64,000 nt of DNA from Variovorax sp. EL159 (GCF_900100965.1 NZ_FMUJ01000001.1:296272-360271), one strand, 5' to 3'; counted from the first letter of the stretch, positions 19,790-28,391 are shown. Made by a program: numbers and translations. Notes: generated by a model from the sequence alone, not told the origin.

Positions 19790-21103
19790 CTACTTCTCGC
19801 GGCCCATGACGAGGTCGGGCAGGATCGTCACGATGCTGGGGAACAGCGTGATGAGCGCAATGCACAGCACGAGGCAGAAGAAGAACGGAATGGCCGCCCT
19901 GGCGATCACGTTGCTGTCTTTCCCGGTCATGTTCTGCAGCACGAAGAGGTTGAAGCCCACCGGCGGCGTGACCTCGGCGATCTCGACCAGCAGCACGATG
20001 AAGATGCCGAACCAGATCAGGTCGAACCCCGCCTTCTGGATCATCGGCAGCACCACCGCGCTGGTCAGCACGATCATCGAGATACCGTCGAGCGCCGTGC
20101 CCAGCACCAGGTACACCAGCACCAGCGCGCCGATGAGTGCATAGGGCGACAGGTGCATGCTGTCGACCCACTCGGCCAGCTCGCGCGGAATGCCGGTGAA
20201 GGCCATCGTCTTGGTGAGGAACGCAGCGCCGGCCAGGATGAACATGATCATGCAGCTGGTGCGCGTGGCGCCCATGATCCCGTCCTTGAAGTTCTTCCAC
20301 GTGAGGCTGCGGCCCCACGCCGCGATGGCCAGCGAGCCCAGCACGCCGAAGGCCGCGCATTCGGTGGCCGTGGCCCAGCCCGCCACCAGCACCCACACGA
20401 TGAAGACGATCAGCAGCGCGCACGGAATGAGGTTGCCCGAGAGGCGGATCTTTTCCATGAAGGTGGTCGGCGGATCGGCCGGCGGCACCTGGTCGGGGTG
20501 CCGCAGGCTCCACCAGCCGATGTAGCCCGAGAACAGCAGCATCAGCAGAAAGCCCGGCAGGAAGCCGGCCAGGAAGATGCGGATGATCGAGGCGTCGGCC
20601 GCCACCGCGTACACCACCATCGTGATCGACGGCGGAATCAGGATGCCCAGCGTGCCCGCCGTAGCGAGCGAGCCGATGGCCAGCTTCTCGTTGTAGCCGC
20701 GGCGCTTGAGCTCGGGCAGCGCCACCTTGGCGATGGTCGCGCAGGTGGCCGCCGACGAGCCCGAGACCGAGCCGAACACGCCGCACCCGAGGATGGTGGT
20801 GTGCATCAGCCGGCCCGGCACGCGGTTGAGCCACGGGCGCAAACCTTCGAACATCTCCTCGCTGAGCTTGGTCCTGAAAAGGATCTCGCCCATCCAGATG
20901 AACAGCGGCAGCGCCGCGAGCTCCCAGCTCGCATTGCTTTCCCAGAAGGCAGAGAACAGGTTCTTGCCCGGCAGCGTGTTGGTGAAGAAGGCCTGGCCGA
21001 CCCAGCCGACGATGGCCAGTGTCATCGCGATCCACACGCCGCCCGCCAGGAGCAGCAGCATGATCCCGAGCAGCAGCGCGCCCATCCAGAGGTTTTCGAA
21101 CAT
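19790..21103 (-). CDS. dctM: TRAP transporter large permease (DctM)
   Basis: 437 residues with about 12 hydrophobic helices. DctM-family landmarks include GCGVFGSVSGSSAATCATIA, LGILIPPSITMVVYAVA and EVTPPVGFNLFVLQNMTGKD. It forms the Na+-driven membrane channel of a tripartite ATP-independent transporter. It is the last gene of the dctP-dctQ-dctM set. The ligand cannot be read from this subunit. Confidence 0.92.
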   Translation of the reverse strand: MFENLWMGALLLGIMLLLLAGGVWIAMTLAIVGWVGQAFFTNTLPGKNLFSAFWESNASWELAALPLFIWMGEILFRTKLSEEMFEGLRPWLNRVPGRLMHTTILGCGVFGSVSGSSAATCATIAKVALPELKRRGYNEKLAIGSLATAGTLGILIPPSITMVVYAVAADASIIRIFLAGFLPGFLLMLLFSGYIGWWSLRHPDQVPPADPPTTFMEKIRLSGNLIPCALLIVFIVWVLVAGWATATECAAFGVLGSLAIAAWGRSLTWKNFKDGIMGATRTSCMIMFILAGAAFLTKTMAFTGIPRELAEWVDSMHLSPYALIGALVLVYLVLGTALDGISMIVLTSAVVLPMIQKAGFDLIWFGIFIVLLVEIAEVTPPVGFNLFVLQNMTGKDSNVIARAAIPFFFCLVLCIALITLFPSIVTILPDLVMGREK

Positions 21104-21154
21104 CGGGTGTCTTTGTCGCTGTTGTGTTGCTGTTGTTGTAGTGGTGGTCGTGGC

Positions 21155-21688
21155 TCAGACGTCGGAGGAGAAGTCGCCCGCTGCGTGGCGTTCCTCGATG
21201 GCGCGCTGGTAGCTGGGCTTGTCGCCGCGCACCACGCCGACCAGCTCGTCGACCATGGCGATCAGCAGCAGCCAGCAGCCGATCACGAAGGTCGACTGCG
21301 GAATCCAGATCGGAATGACCACCAGGCCCGTCGCCATCTCGGCGAACTCGTAGCTCTCGTACGTGAAGCTGGTGGCCCAGTAGGTGAGGTACGACACCGA
21401 CACCGCCGCGACCAGCAGGCACATCACGTCGAGCACGCGCCGCGTCTTGGGGGGCACGGCTTCGAGCAGCAGCGTCACGCGCACGAAGTCGCCATGCCGG
21501 AAGGCATGCGCCATCGCGAAGAACGCGGCGGCGGCGCAGAGCCACGCCACCACGTCGTTGAGCCCGCTCACATGCCAGTTCATCTGCCGGCCCACGCCGG
21601 CCAGGATCATCAGCACGAAGATCAGGAACACGCAGAGCGCGCCCAAGGCGCCTGCACCGTCATACAGGCGGTCGAGGAAGCGGCGCAT
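21155..21688 (-). CDS. dctQ: TRAP transporter small permease (DctQ)
   Basis: 177 residues with four predicted membrane segments and the DctQ-type second half (RHGDFVRVTLLLEAVPPKTR, VIPIWIPQSTFVIGCWLLLI). It links DctM to the binding protein. The 3-base gap to dctP points to one transcript. Between its stop and dctM lie about 50 bases of a TGT/TTG-rich stretch without obvious structure. Confidence 0.88.
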   Translation of the reverse strand: MRRFLDRLYDGAGALGALCVFLIFVLMILAGVGRQMNWHVSGLNDVVAWLCAAAAFFAMAHAFRHGDFVRVTLLLEAVPPKTRRVLDVMCLLVAAVSVSYLTYWATSFTYESYEFAEMATGLVVIPIWIPQSTFVIGCWLLLIAMVDELVGVVRGDKPSYQRAIEERHAAGDFSSDV

Positions 21689-21691
21689 GGC

Positions 21692-22660
21692 CTACTTTTT
21701 CTTGTAGGTGTCGACGATGGCTGCGCCATCGGCACCGGCGGCCTTGAGCCAGTCGACCTGCATGATGCCGCCGACCTGGCGCATGTCGGCATCGAGCTTG
21801 GGCGAGGGCTTGTGCACCTTCATGCCGCGCTCGGCCAGGAGGCGCTTGTACTCTTCGTTCTTTTCCTGCGCGACCTTCCAGCCGCGCACTTCGGCGTCGG
21901 CGGCCGCCTTGGTCACGGCGGCCTTGGCGGTGGCGTCGAGCGCATCGAAGGCCTTGGCGTTGACCAGGATCGCGTTCTTGGGAATCCAGGCCTGCGTGTC
22001 GTAGAAGTTCTTGATGTGCTCGTAGGTCTTGGTGTCGTAGCCGGTCGAGCCCGAGCTCATGTAGCTTTCGATCACGCCGGTGGCCATGGCCGCGCTGAGT
22101 TCGGCCTGCTGGATCTGCACCGGCTGCGCGCCGATGAGTTCGGCGATCTTGGCGGTGGCCGGACTGTAGGCGCGCCACTTGATGCCGCGCAGGTCGGCCA
22201 CCGAGCTGATCTCTTTCTTGGAATAGATGCCCTGCGGCGCCCATGGCACCACGAACAGCACCTTGATGCCCTGCGCCGCGAGCAGCTTTTCCATGGCGGG
22301 CTTCGAGGCGTCGTAGAGCTTTCTCGATTCGGGATAAGTGGTGGCCAGGAAGGGCACGCCGTCGAGCGCGTAGATCGGGTTCTCGTTCGCGTAGTTGGCC
22401 AAGAGGATCTCGCCGGCCTGGGCCTGGCCGCTCTGCACGGCGCGCTTGATCTCGGGCGCCTTGAACAGCGAGGCGTTGGCGTGCACCGTGATCTTGACTT
22501 TGCCGCCGGTGGCGGCGTCCACGTCTTTCGCGAACTGCGTGATGTTTTCGGTGTGGTAGTTGGTCGCCGGGTAGGCGGTGGGAAGGTCCCACTTGGTCTG
22601 CGCGAAGGCCGCGGCACCAAGGGTGAGGCCCGCGAGGGCAATACCGAACTTGTGATTCAT
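21692..22660 (-). CDS. dctP: TRAP transporter periplasmic binding protein (DctP family)
   Basis: 322 residues from the ATG at 22660, with CGGAG at a good distance upstream; an earlier in-frame start would put 43 residues before the signal peptide. The signal sequence (NHKFGIALAGLTLGAAAFAQ) is cleaved near residue 20. Typical features are WDLPTAYPATNYHTENI, LRGIKWRAYSPATAKIAELI, PVQIQQAELSAAMATGVIES and SSGSTGYDTKTYEH. The arginine of KWRAYS is the usual carboxylate-binding residue, so an organic acid is the likely ligand. Confidence 0.9.
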   Translation of the reverse strand: MNHKFGIALAGLTLGAAAFAQTKWDLPTAYPATNYHTENITQFAKDVDAATGGKVKITVHANASLFKAPEIKRAVQSGQAQAGEILLANYANENPIYALDGVPFLATTYPESRKLYDASKPAMEKLLAAQGIKVLFVVPWAPQGIYSKKEISSVADLRGIKWRAYSPATAKIAELIGAQPVQIQQAELSAAMATGVIESYMSSGSTGYDTKTYEHIKNFYDTQAWIPKNAILVNAKAFDALDATAKAAVTKAAADAEVRGWKVAQEKNEEYKRLLAERGMKVHKPSPKLDADMRQVGGIMQVDWLKAAGADGAAIVDTYKKK

Positions 22661-23123
22661 GAGCGCGCTCCGGAACGTGTTGAAAGCAAAACGAAAGGAA
22701 GCGTAAGAGCAAATTCCAGGCCACTTGCTGAGGTGTTTCCCTGCCATCGCGCCGGTCGGCAAAGGTGCTTGGGTGTTGGCGGATGGCATAGGGTCGCGCG
22801 CATCGCGATGCCGGTTTGCCCGCGGCGGTGGCTTCTTTTTGTGGCAACGCCGTTGCAGAAACTCCGGGGCAAAACTTCAGGATCGACTCAGGAAGTCGCG
22901 CACTTCGGCATCTAAAGTCATGGCTGCCAAACGCGTCACGCCGTGCGAGAAGGCATGGTTACCGATCATGTTCGAGAGCCCCGAAAAGGGGCTTTCCTGT
23001 TTGTGGGTGGCTGTGGGCGGTCTTCCGCTTTCAGGCCTCGAACGGTGCCGCCTCGGTGCGCCGTGATCCAGAAAAACGCGTGGGCCGCCGACCAGGGAGA
23101 GAGGTGAAACAAGGAAACCCAAC
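22661..23123. other. Gene-free divergent region between dctP and the outer-membrane-type gene
   Basis: 463 bases without a convincing gene; reading frames here have no ribosome site and no family resemblance. It should hold the dctP promoter on the minus strand and that of the 23124 gene on the plus strand. Two hairpins lie inside: GAAGT/ACTTC at 22892-22906 and a terminator-like stem at 22974-22996. These raise the possibility of a short untranslated RNA ending near 23000. Confidence 0.6.
22974..22996 (+). terminator. Orphan terminator-like hairpin
   Basis: GAGAGCCCC (22974-22982) pairs with GGGGCTTTC (22988-22996) with one G-U pair and a 5-base GAAAA loop, followed by CTGTTTG on the plus strand. 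No plus-strand gene ends upstream, so if it works it would end a non-coding transcript. The U run is interrupted. Confidence 0.4.
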
Positions 23124-23648
23124 ATGAAAATTTCCGCGGGCCACCGCCATCTGACTTCGCTTGCGCTGATCGGCCTGATCGCGCTGCAGGCCTCGCAGGT
23201 GCACGCCCAGACATCGCCCGCACCCACCGAGAGCGGCATCAACAGCGCGGACAAGTGGGAGCTCACGATCTCGCCCTATGCCTATCACTGGAGCCGCAGT
23301 CCGGAACACCGCAGCGTCTACCTGATCGGGCTCGAGCGCCGGCTGCCCGACAACTGGCTCTGGGGCGCCGGGTTCTTCAGCAACTCCTTCGGCCAGCCCA
23401 GTGCCTATGCCTACTACGGCTATCGCTGGGACAACCTGTTCGGCAACCCGTCGCTCTACGCCAAGCTCACCGCCGGCCTGATGTATGGCTACGTGGGCCA
23501 GTACAAGAGAAAGGTGCCGCTGAACTTCGGCGGCTTCTCTCCGCTGGTGATCCCGGCGCTGGGCTACCGCATCACGAAGCAGGACTCGATACAGATCGCG
23601 CCGCTCGGCAACGCGGCGGTGCTGTTCACGTACAGCCGCAGCTTTTGA
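23124..23648 (+). CDS. Conserved outer-membrane-type beta-barrel-like protein
   Basis: 174 residues; ATG at 23124 with CAAGGAAACCC upstream. The signal peptide (KISAGHRHLTSLALIGLIAL, then QASQVHAQ) is cleaved near residue 29. The mature part is rich in aromatic residues and short alternating strands (WELTISPYAYHWSRSPEH, YAYYGYRWDNLF, LTAGLMYGYVGQY, PALGYRI) and ends in phenylalanine, as outer-membrane barrels do. It resembles, in general layout, small barrels such as PagP. I recall related betaproteobacterial proteins carrying the label 'sn-glycerol-3-phosphate transporter', which the sequence does not support. The PagP catalytic His/Asp/Ser set could not be matched with confidence, so the function stays open. 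It precedes an envelope-related gene set. Confidence 0.6.
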   Translation: MKISAGHRHLTSLALIGLIALQASQVHAQTSPAPTESGINSADKWELTISPYAYHWSRSPEHRSVYLIGLERRLPDNWLWGAGFFSNSFGQPSAYAYYGYRWDNLFGNPSLYAKLTAGLMYGYVGQYKRKVPLNFGGFSPLVIPALGYRITKQDSIQIAPLGNAAVLFTYSRSF

Positions 23649-23761
23649 GGCGGCCTGCGGCACCGCGCGCTTCATGACGCCTTAATGAACTTATAAAAAC
23701 TACAGCGGATGATCGACCGGGCCGGACCAACGGGCCTCGAGTGGCTCATCAGGAGACCCCC

Positions 23762-23965
23762 ATGCGAGAGATACCTTCGCCGACCATGCCTTTTGCAGGG
23801 CTCGGCACCCGGACCCGCACATCGCCGTCCGTGGGCGGGCGCGACGCGAAGCAGCCACTGGCGGCTTCGGGCGCGCCGCACCCGCCCGACCTGCATCCGC
23901 GCATCACGCTCTTTCGAAAGAAGAGATGCTGGATCGCGCGGGTGTTCGGCTTCACCGGCCGCTGA
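23762..23965 (+). CDS. Possible small basic protein, unrecognised
   Basis: 67 residues from the ATG at 23762, which has an AGGAG ribosome site at ideal distance. An AT-rich promoter-like stretch (CTTATAAAAAC near 23690) lies about 70 bases upstream. The protein is basic and proline-rich, ending in HPRITLFRKKRCWIARVFGF and a few further residues; it matches no family I know. It overlaps the 3' end of the convergent lnt-type gene by 14 bases. The good initiation signals support translation; composition alone does not prove it. Confidence 0.35.
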   Translation: MREIPSPTMPFAGLGTRTRTSPSVGGRDAKQPLAASGAPHPPDLHPRITLFRKKRCWIARVFGFTGR

Positions 23966-25454
23966 CAGCCGCACGCGCGGGCCGAAGCGACGGTACCAGC
24001 GCCAGCACTGGCAGCAACGCCAGCGCGAACAGTGGCCAGAGTCCGAACGCGCTCGCCCACCACGCATAGGGCGTTATTCCGGTGCGCCCCTGTACCTTCG
24101 CTTCGAGTTGCCCCTGCACATGCGCGGGCAGCGCGTACGCAACCTTGCCCCGGTGATCGATGGCCACGGTGGCGCCCGTGTTGGCCGCGCGCAGCATCGG
24201 CCGCTCGAACTCCAGTGACCGCATGCGGGCGATCTGCAGGTCCTGCTGCATGGCCTCTGTGTCGCCAAACCATGCGATGTTGCCGAGGTTGACGAGCATC
24301 GTCGGCTCATCGGCGGCATCGGCGAAGCGCAGTGCGAGTTCTTCGCCGAACAGCTGTTCGTAGCAGATGCTCATGGCAAGGCGCTCGCCGTGCACGACGA
24401 AGGCGGGTGAACGCGCGGGCCCTGCGTTGAGTTCACCCAAGGGCAGGTCGAGCAGGCGCTTGAACCAGCGCATTCCGATCGGCGTGAACTCGCCCAGCGG
24501 CACGAGGTGGTGCTTGTCGTAGCGGTAGTGCGGACGGCCGGGTGCCAATGCGATCGCCGAGTTTGAATAGCCCGTGCCTTCGTCCCCCAGCGGCAGGCCG
24601 AACACGGCGTGGGTGCTGCCCGTTGCGAAGCGTTGGTCGATCGCTGGCCAGAAGTCGGCAGGCATCTCCTTCGGCAGGAACGGGATCGCCGTTTCGGCTG
24701 CGATCACGACGTCGGTGCGGGCCGTCGTCAACGCATGCATGTGCCAGGCGAGTGCGCCGCCTTGTTTTCTGGCGGAGAACTTGTCGCTCTGGTCCACGTT
24801 GCCCTGAAGCAGGGTCACGCTCAATGTGCCCGTGGGCTCGGTGAAACGCGCAGGCCCGAGAAGCGCGAGCGCGCCGAGCACGAGCGCGCCGGTCGCCACG
24901 CCACGCCAGCGGGACCGGCGCCGCATGGTTGCAAAGACGCTCCACGCCGCGAGCGTGGCGCCCACGGCGCCGACGCCATACACGCCCACCCACGGCGCGA
25001 GCGAGGCAAGGGGACTGTCCACGTGGGCGTAGCCCGAGGCCAGCCACGGGAAGCCGGTGAGCGCCACGCCCCGGCCCAGTTCCGCGAGCAACCAGAACGC
25101 CCCGAAGCGCAGCGCGTCGCGTAGCGGTTCGCCACTTCGGCAGCGCGCAAACAGCACAAGCGCGAGCGCAAGGAAGAGCGATAGAAAAGCACCGAACGCC
25201 ACGACGGACAGCGCCGACAGCCACGCCGGCATGCCGCCGTAGCGATGCATGCTGACATGGAGCCACCACACGCCCGCCCACATCCAGGCAGCGCCATAGG
25301 CGGCACCGAGCAGGCCAGCTCGGCCCGCGCTGGCCTGCCGCGAGACACGCCACGCCAGAAAGCCGCAACACGCAAGCTGCAGCCACCAGGCCTGCGTGTG
25401 CACGAAAGCGATGGTCTGCAGGGCACCCGCCGCGGCGACCAGCAGCAGTTCCAT
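23952..25454 (-). CDS. lnt: Apolipoprotein N-acyltransferase family protein (Lnt-type)
   Basis: 500 residues from the ATG at 25454; upstream in-frame starts would reach into the kinase gene. About seven membrane helices fill residues 1-200. The C-N hydrolase domain follows, with all three catalytic elements: the Glu of AAETAIPF, the Lys of YDKHHLVPLGEF and the Cys of SICYEQLFGE. A last helix lies near the C-terminus (WWASAFGLWPLFALALLPVL). Lnt transfers an acyl chain from phospholipid to the N-terminus of lipoproteins. The usual betaproteobacterial lnt lies beside corC/ybeX; this one follows a two-component system, so it is probably an extra, regulated copy. Confidence 0.85.
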   Translation of the reverse strand: MELLLVAAAGALQTIAFVHTQAWWLQLACCGFLAWRVSRQASAGRAGLLGAAYGAAWMWAGVWWLHVSMHRYGGMPAWLSALSVVAFGAFLSLFLALALVLFARCRSGEPLRDALRFGAFWLLAELGRGVALTGFPWLASGYAHVDSPLASLAPWVGVYGVGAVGATLAAWSVFATMRRRSRWRGVATGALVLGALALLGPARFTEPTGTLSVTLLQGNVDQSDKFSARKQGGALAWHMHALTTARTDVVIAAETAIPFLPKEMPADFWPAIDQRFATGSTHAVFGLPLGDEGTGYSNSAIALAPGRPHYRYDKHHLVPLGEFTPIGMRWFKRLLDLPLGELNAGPARSPAFVVHGERLAMSICYEQLFGEELALRFADAADEPTMLVNLGNIAWFGDTEAMQQDLQIARMRSLEFERPMLRAANTGATVAIDHRGKVAYALPAHVQGQLEAKVQGRTGITPYAWWASAFGLWPLFALALLPVLALVPSLRPARAAVSGR

Positions 25455-25480
25455 CACGGGCTGCGCGGGCGGCTGCGCTG

Positions 25481-26869
25481 TCAGCTTCGGACCAGCGCGT
25501 CCGCCGGATCGAGCCATTCGGGAAAGCAGACGCTGATGGCGAAGCCGCGTCCGCGCAAGCCTTGGCCAAGCTCGATCCGCGCGTCATGCGTCTGGGCGAT
25601 GCGCGCAACCAGCGAAAGGCCGATGCCGCTGCCCGACTGGCCCGCGCCCGGCACCCGGTAGAAGCGCTCGAAGATCCGCGCATGCTCGGACGCGGGAATG
25701 CCGGGCCCGTCGTCGGCCACGCGCAGGCAGACGCCGCGCACGCCCTTCGCGTTCGTGCGGCGGCAGGAGATGACGATCCTTCCGCCGTCGCAGGTAAAGC
25801 GCAGCGCGTTGTCGACGAGGTTGCGCAAGAGGATGCCCATCTCGTCGGTATCGCCCCAGACCGTGCAGGGCTCGACGATCAACGACAGCTGCACGCCCTT
25901 GCGGGCCGCAAGACTCTCGAAGTCGCGCACCACGATCTCGACCAGTCGCGACAGCTCCAGCGGCACATGCCGCTCGGTGTCGGTGGCGGCATCGAGCCGT
26001 GCCAGTGCGAGCAGTTGCTCCGACAGGCGTGCGGTGCGGTCCACGCCGGCGGCCAGTTGCATCAGCGACTCGTTCTTCTCCGCGATGCTGCCCGCGCGCT
26101 GCGCGACGTGCGCCTGCGCGGCGAGTGCCGCCAGCGGCGTGCGCAGCTCGTGTGCGGCATCGGCGATGAAGCGGCGCTCGCCTTCGACGGCGCGATGCAA
26201 TCGCTCGAGCAGGCGGTTGAAGGACTCGATCAGCGGGCGCATCTCGACCGGCAACCCTTGCAGCGGCAGTGGCGAGAAATCGAGCGCCTTCTTGGCCTGC
26301 ACCGCGTCATGCACCGCGATGACCGGACGGAACGACCAACGGATGACCCACCAGATGGTGGCGCCGAGCAGGGTCAGCATCACCGCCGTATTGAGCAGGG
26401 CGAACTGGACGGCATTCCACAGGTCGGACTGCCATCGTGTCAGCGGCCGACTGACTTGAACATGGATGTGGCGCGCGGGATCGGAGACGGCAAAGACGCG
26501 AAAGCTCTCTCCGCCGATCTGCTCGCGGGAATAGCCGTCGGTGAAGTCGGCCCGCATCGGTGTCTCGGCCGCATCGGGGCTGCGCATCACGTTCCGCCCG
26601 CGCACCCAGACCTGGAATGCAACGCCCACCTCGCTCTCGAATGACGGGGGCGTCGCCACCGTGCGCTTGACCGGCGGCGCGGCCAACAGCAGCTCGATGT
26701 TCGGCGGCATCGACAACAGCACGAGGTTCGCCGAGACCGACAGCGTGCGGTCGACGAAGCCGACGCGATCGCGCCACATGGTCCACGACATCACCAGGCC
26801 CCAGCCGGACCAGAACAGCAGGATCGAAGTCATCAGCGCGATCAGCAAACGGGTGCGCAACGACTTCAC
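25481..26869 (-). CDS. Sensor histidine kinase (PmrB/QseC-like)
   Basis: 462 residues. Helices near 8-29 and 153-177 flank a periplasmic sensor of about 120 residues. A HAMP-like linker follows, then the H-box ADAAHELRTPL with the phospho-accepting His at 240, the N-box LLRNLVDNALRFT, the G1 box DDGPGIP and the G2 box GSGIGLSLVARI. The start overlaps the regulator stop (ATGA), so the pair is coupled. The sensor resembles the short two-helix design of PmrB/QseC. With Lnt-type, DedA and PmtA-like genes around it, an envelope-stress or cationic-peptide signal is plausible but not shown. Confidence 0.9.
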   Translation of the reverse strand: MKSLRTRLLIALMTSILLFWSGWGLVMSWTMWRDRVGFVDRTLSVSANLVLLSMPPNIELLLAAPPVKRTVATPPSFESEVGVAFQVWVRGRNVMRSPDAAETPMRADFTDGYSREQIGGESFRVFAVSDPARHIHVQVSRPLTRWQSDLWNAVQFALLNTAVMLTLLGATIWWVIRWSFRPVIAVHDAVQAKKALDFSPLPLQGLPVEMRPLIESFNRLLERLHRAVEGERRFIADAAHELRTPLAALAAQAHVAQRAGSIAEKNESLMQLAAGVDRTARLSEQLLALARLDAATDTERHVPLELSRLVEIVVRDFESLAARKGVQLSLIVEPCTVWGDTDEMGILLRNLVDNALRFTCDGGRIVISCRRTNAKGVRGVCLRVADDGPGIPASEHARIFERFYRVPGAGQSGSGIGLSLVARIAQTHDARIELGQGLRGRGFAISVCFPEWLDPADALVRS

Positions 26870-27531
26870 GACTGCGCCTCCCCGATGCGATAGCCGAAGC
26901 CGTGCACCGTGGCGATGAGGTCTTCGCCGAGCTTGCGCCGCAGTTGGTGGACGTAGACCGCGACGGTGTTGCTTTCGATGGTTCCCGAGTCGCCATAGAT
27001 CATGTCTTCGAGCTGGTCGCGCGTGACGACGCGGCGCTGGCGCTCCATCAGCGCCAGCAACGTGCGGTACTCGTAGGCGCTGAGCGCCACGGGCTCGTTG
27101 GCCCGCGTGACCACGCGCCGCGCGGGGTCGAGCGTGACCTGTCCGGCCGTCAGCACCTCGGTCACGCGGCCCTGGCTGCGGCGCGTCAGCGCACGCAGGC
27201 GCGCGTACAGCTCATCGAGTTGAAAGGGCTTGACGAGGTAGTCGTCCGCGCCGGCATCCAGGCCGCGCACGCGGTCGCTGAGCTGGTCGCGCGCGGTGAC
27301 GATGAGCACCGGGGTGCCGTCGTAGCGGCCGCGCATGAAGGTCAGCACGCTCAGGCCCGAGGCGCCCGGCAACTGCAGGTCGAGCAGGACCGCGGTGAAG
27401 TGGTGATCGGTCAGCGCCAGCCGCGCGGCGGCGGCATCTTCGGCGCATTCCACGCTCCAGCCGTTCTGCTTCAGGCCCGCGGCCACGGCGCTGGCCAGCA
27501 TTGCATCGTCTTCCACCAACAGGATGTGCAT
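26866..27531 (-). CDS. OmpR/PhoB-family response regulator
   Basis: 221 residues. The receiver domain has the acidic pocket VEDD (residues 7-10), the phospho-acceptor Asp51 in LLDLQLPG, and the Lys of YLVKPFQ near 101. The C-terminal winged helix (about 125-218) contains ALSAYEYRTLLALMERQRRV and SNTVAVYVHQLRRKLGEDLI. It closely follows the QseB/PmrA pattern. A direct repeat of TTAA half-sites 50-70 bases upstream of its start (27582-27598) looks like the kind of site these regulators bind, so the operon may control itself. Confidence 0.92.
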   Translation of the reverse strand: MHILLVEDDAMLASAVAAGLKQNGWSVECAEDAAAARLALTDHHFTAVLLDLQLPGASGLSVLTFMRGRYDGTPVLIVTARDQLSDRVRGLDAGADDYLVKPFQLDELYARLRALTRRSQGRVTEVLTAGQVTLDPARRVVTRANEPVALSAYEYRTLLALMERQRRVVTRDQLEDMIYGDSGTIESNTVAVYVHQLRRKLGEDLIATVHGFGYRIGEAQS

Positions 27532-27581
27532 CGTGACTCTTTCTTCTCCCGGATCGGGAGCCGCAAGGATGCTGCACGGCC

Positions 27582-27598
27582 ATTAAAAAGTTCTTAAC
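27582..27598. promoter_or_regulatory. Candidate PmrA/QseB-type box
   Basis: ATTAAA (27582-27587) and CTTAAC (27593-27598) are direct TTAA-containing half-sites with an 11-base period. That matches the spacing of the PmrA-type box (two YTTAAK repeats separated by five bases). It sits between the divergent response-regulator and DedA genes. Confidence 0.45.
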
Positions 27599-27673
27599 CG
27601 CCGCTCAACAGAATCGGGTCGTGGATGTGCAGATGCCTTTTGCCAGTGCTCATCCGGCAACACAAGGACCGCC

Positions 27674-27745
27674 ATGACCCCCGATCGCAAACTCCCTGTC
27701 TTCTTGTCGTTTCCGCGTGCGCGTTCCGGCCGCGATGCTGCCTGA
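27674..27745 (+). CDS. Possible short leader ORF before the dedA-type gene
   Basis: 23 codons from ATG at 27674 with AAGGA upstream, ending in TGA at 27743-27745, just before the proposed dedA start at 27759. The peptide is basic (TPDRKLPVFLSFPRARSGRD plus AA). Its placement suits a translated leader that affects initiation of the next gene, but it may be chance. Confidence 0.2.
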   Translation: MTPDRKLPVFLSFPRARSGRDAA

Positions 27746-27758
27746 ACGGGATCGCATC

Positions 27759-28391
27759 ATGGACCCACTCGGCATGACGATGGCCTGGCTTGCCACGCAA
27801 GGGTTGATGGGGTTGGTCGGCGTGACGCTGTTCGAGCGCATGGTGCCGATCGTGCCGGCGCATGCCCTGCTGGTTGCGATCGGCGTGGCCTGCGCGCAGG
27901 GCCGCTGGCCGTTGCCGCAAGCGATTGCCGTCACGGCGCTGGCGAGTTTTGCCGGCTGCTTGTGCATCCATGCGGCCGGGTCTCGGGTCGGTCCTCGCCG
28001 GTCGCTGGCGGGGCTGCGCCGCGTGTCGGCGTTCTTGCGCATACCGGCTGCGCGATGGGAGCGGATGGTCGCGCAGTGCCGCATCCGCGAAGGCGCGTTC
28101 GTCTTCGCGTTCTCCGCGCAGTTCGTTCCGCTGGCGCGAGAGATCGCGCCGGGGCTCGCGGGCATGTTCCGCGCCGAGCCCTTGCCCTTCTTCACCGGAA
28201 CGGCGGCGGGCATCGTGCTCTGGAACGCGCTGTTCATCTGCGCCGGCCACGTCGCGGCACGCTGGAGCGGCGCCAGCAACACGTCTGGCGTGGCTTTCGG
28301 CACCTTGATCGTTTTATTGGTTGCGGAGGTCGTGGTGCTCGCGGTGTGGCGTCGTGTGGTTCGCACGCACGACGCCGGCGGCCGCGAGTGA
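27759..28391 (+). CDS. DedA/SNARE-associated family membrane protein
   Basis: 210 residues if started at the ATG 27759; in-frame starts at 27717 (GTG) and 27735 (ATG) are possible. Several hydrophobic segments and the DedA-type layout are visible: LVGVTLFERMVPIVPAHALL near the N-terminus, a middle loop with FAFSAQFVPLAREIAPGLAG (the arginine and conserved acidic residue of the family), and PFFTGTAAGIVLWNALFICA. DedA proteins move lipids across the inner membrane (polyprenyl phosphate or phosphatidylethanolamine flipping) and help resist cationic peptides. It is divergent from the two-component genes. Confidence 0.75.
   Translation: MDPLGMTMAWLATQGLMGLVGVTLFERMVPIVPAHALLVAIGVACAQGRWPLPQAIAVTALASFAGCLCIHAAGSRVGPRRSLAGLRRVSAFLRIPAARWERMVAQCRIREGAFVFAFSAQFVPLAREIAPGLAGMFRAEPLPFFTGTAAGIVLWNALFICAGHVAARWSGASNTSGVAFGTLIVLLVAEVVVLAVWRRVVRTHDAGGRE

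Noticed and set aside
20153..22915. A 920-codon plus-strand frame across the TRAP genes
   Set aside because: Antisense to dctM, dctQ and dctP, all of which are unmistakable; no motifs in the shadow frame.
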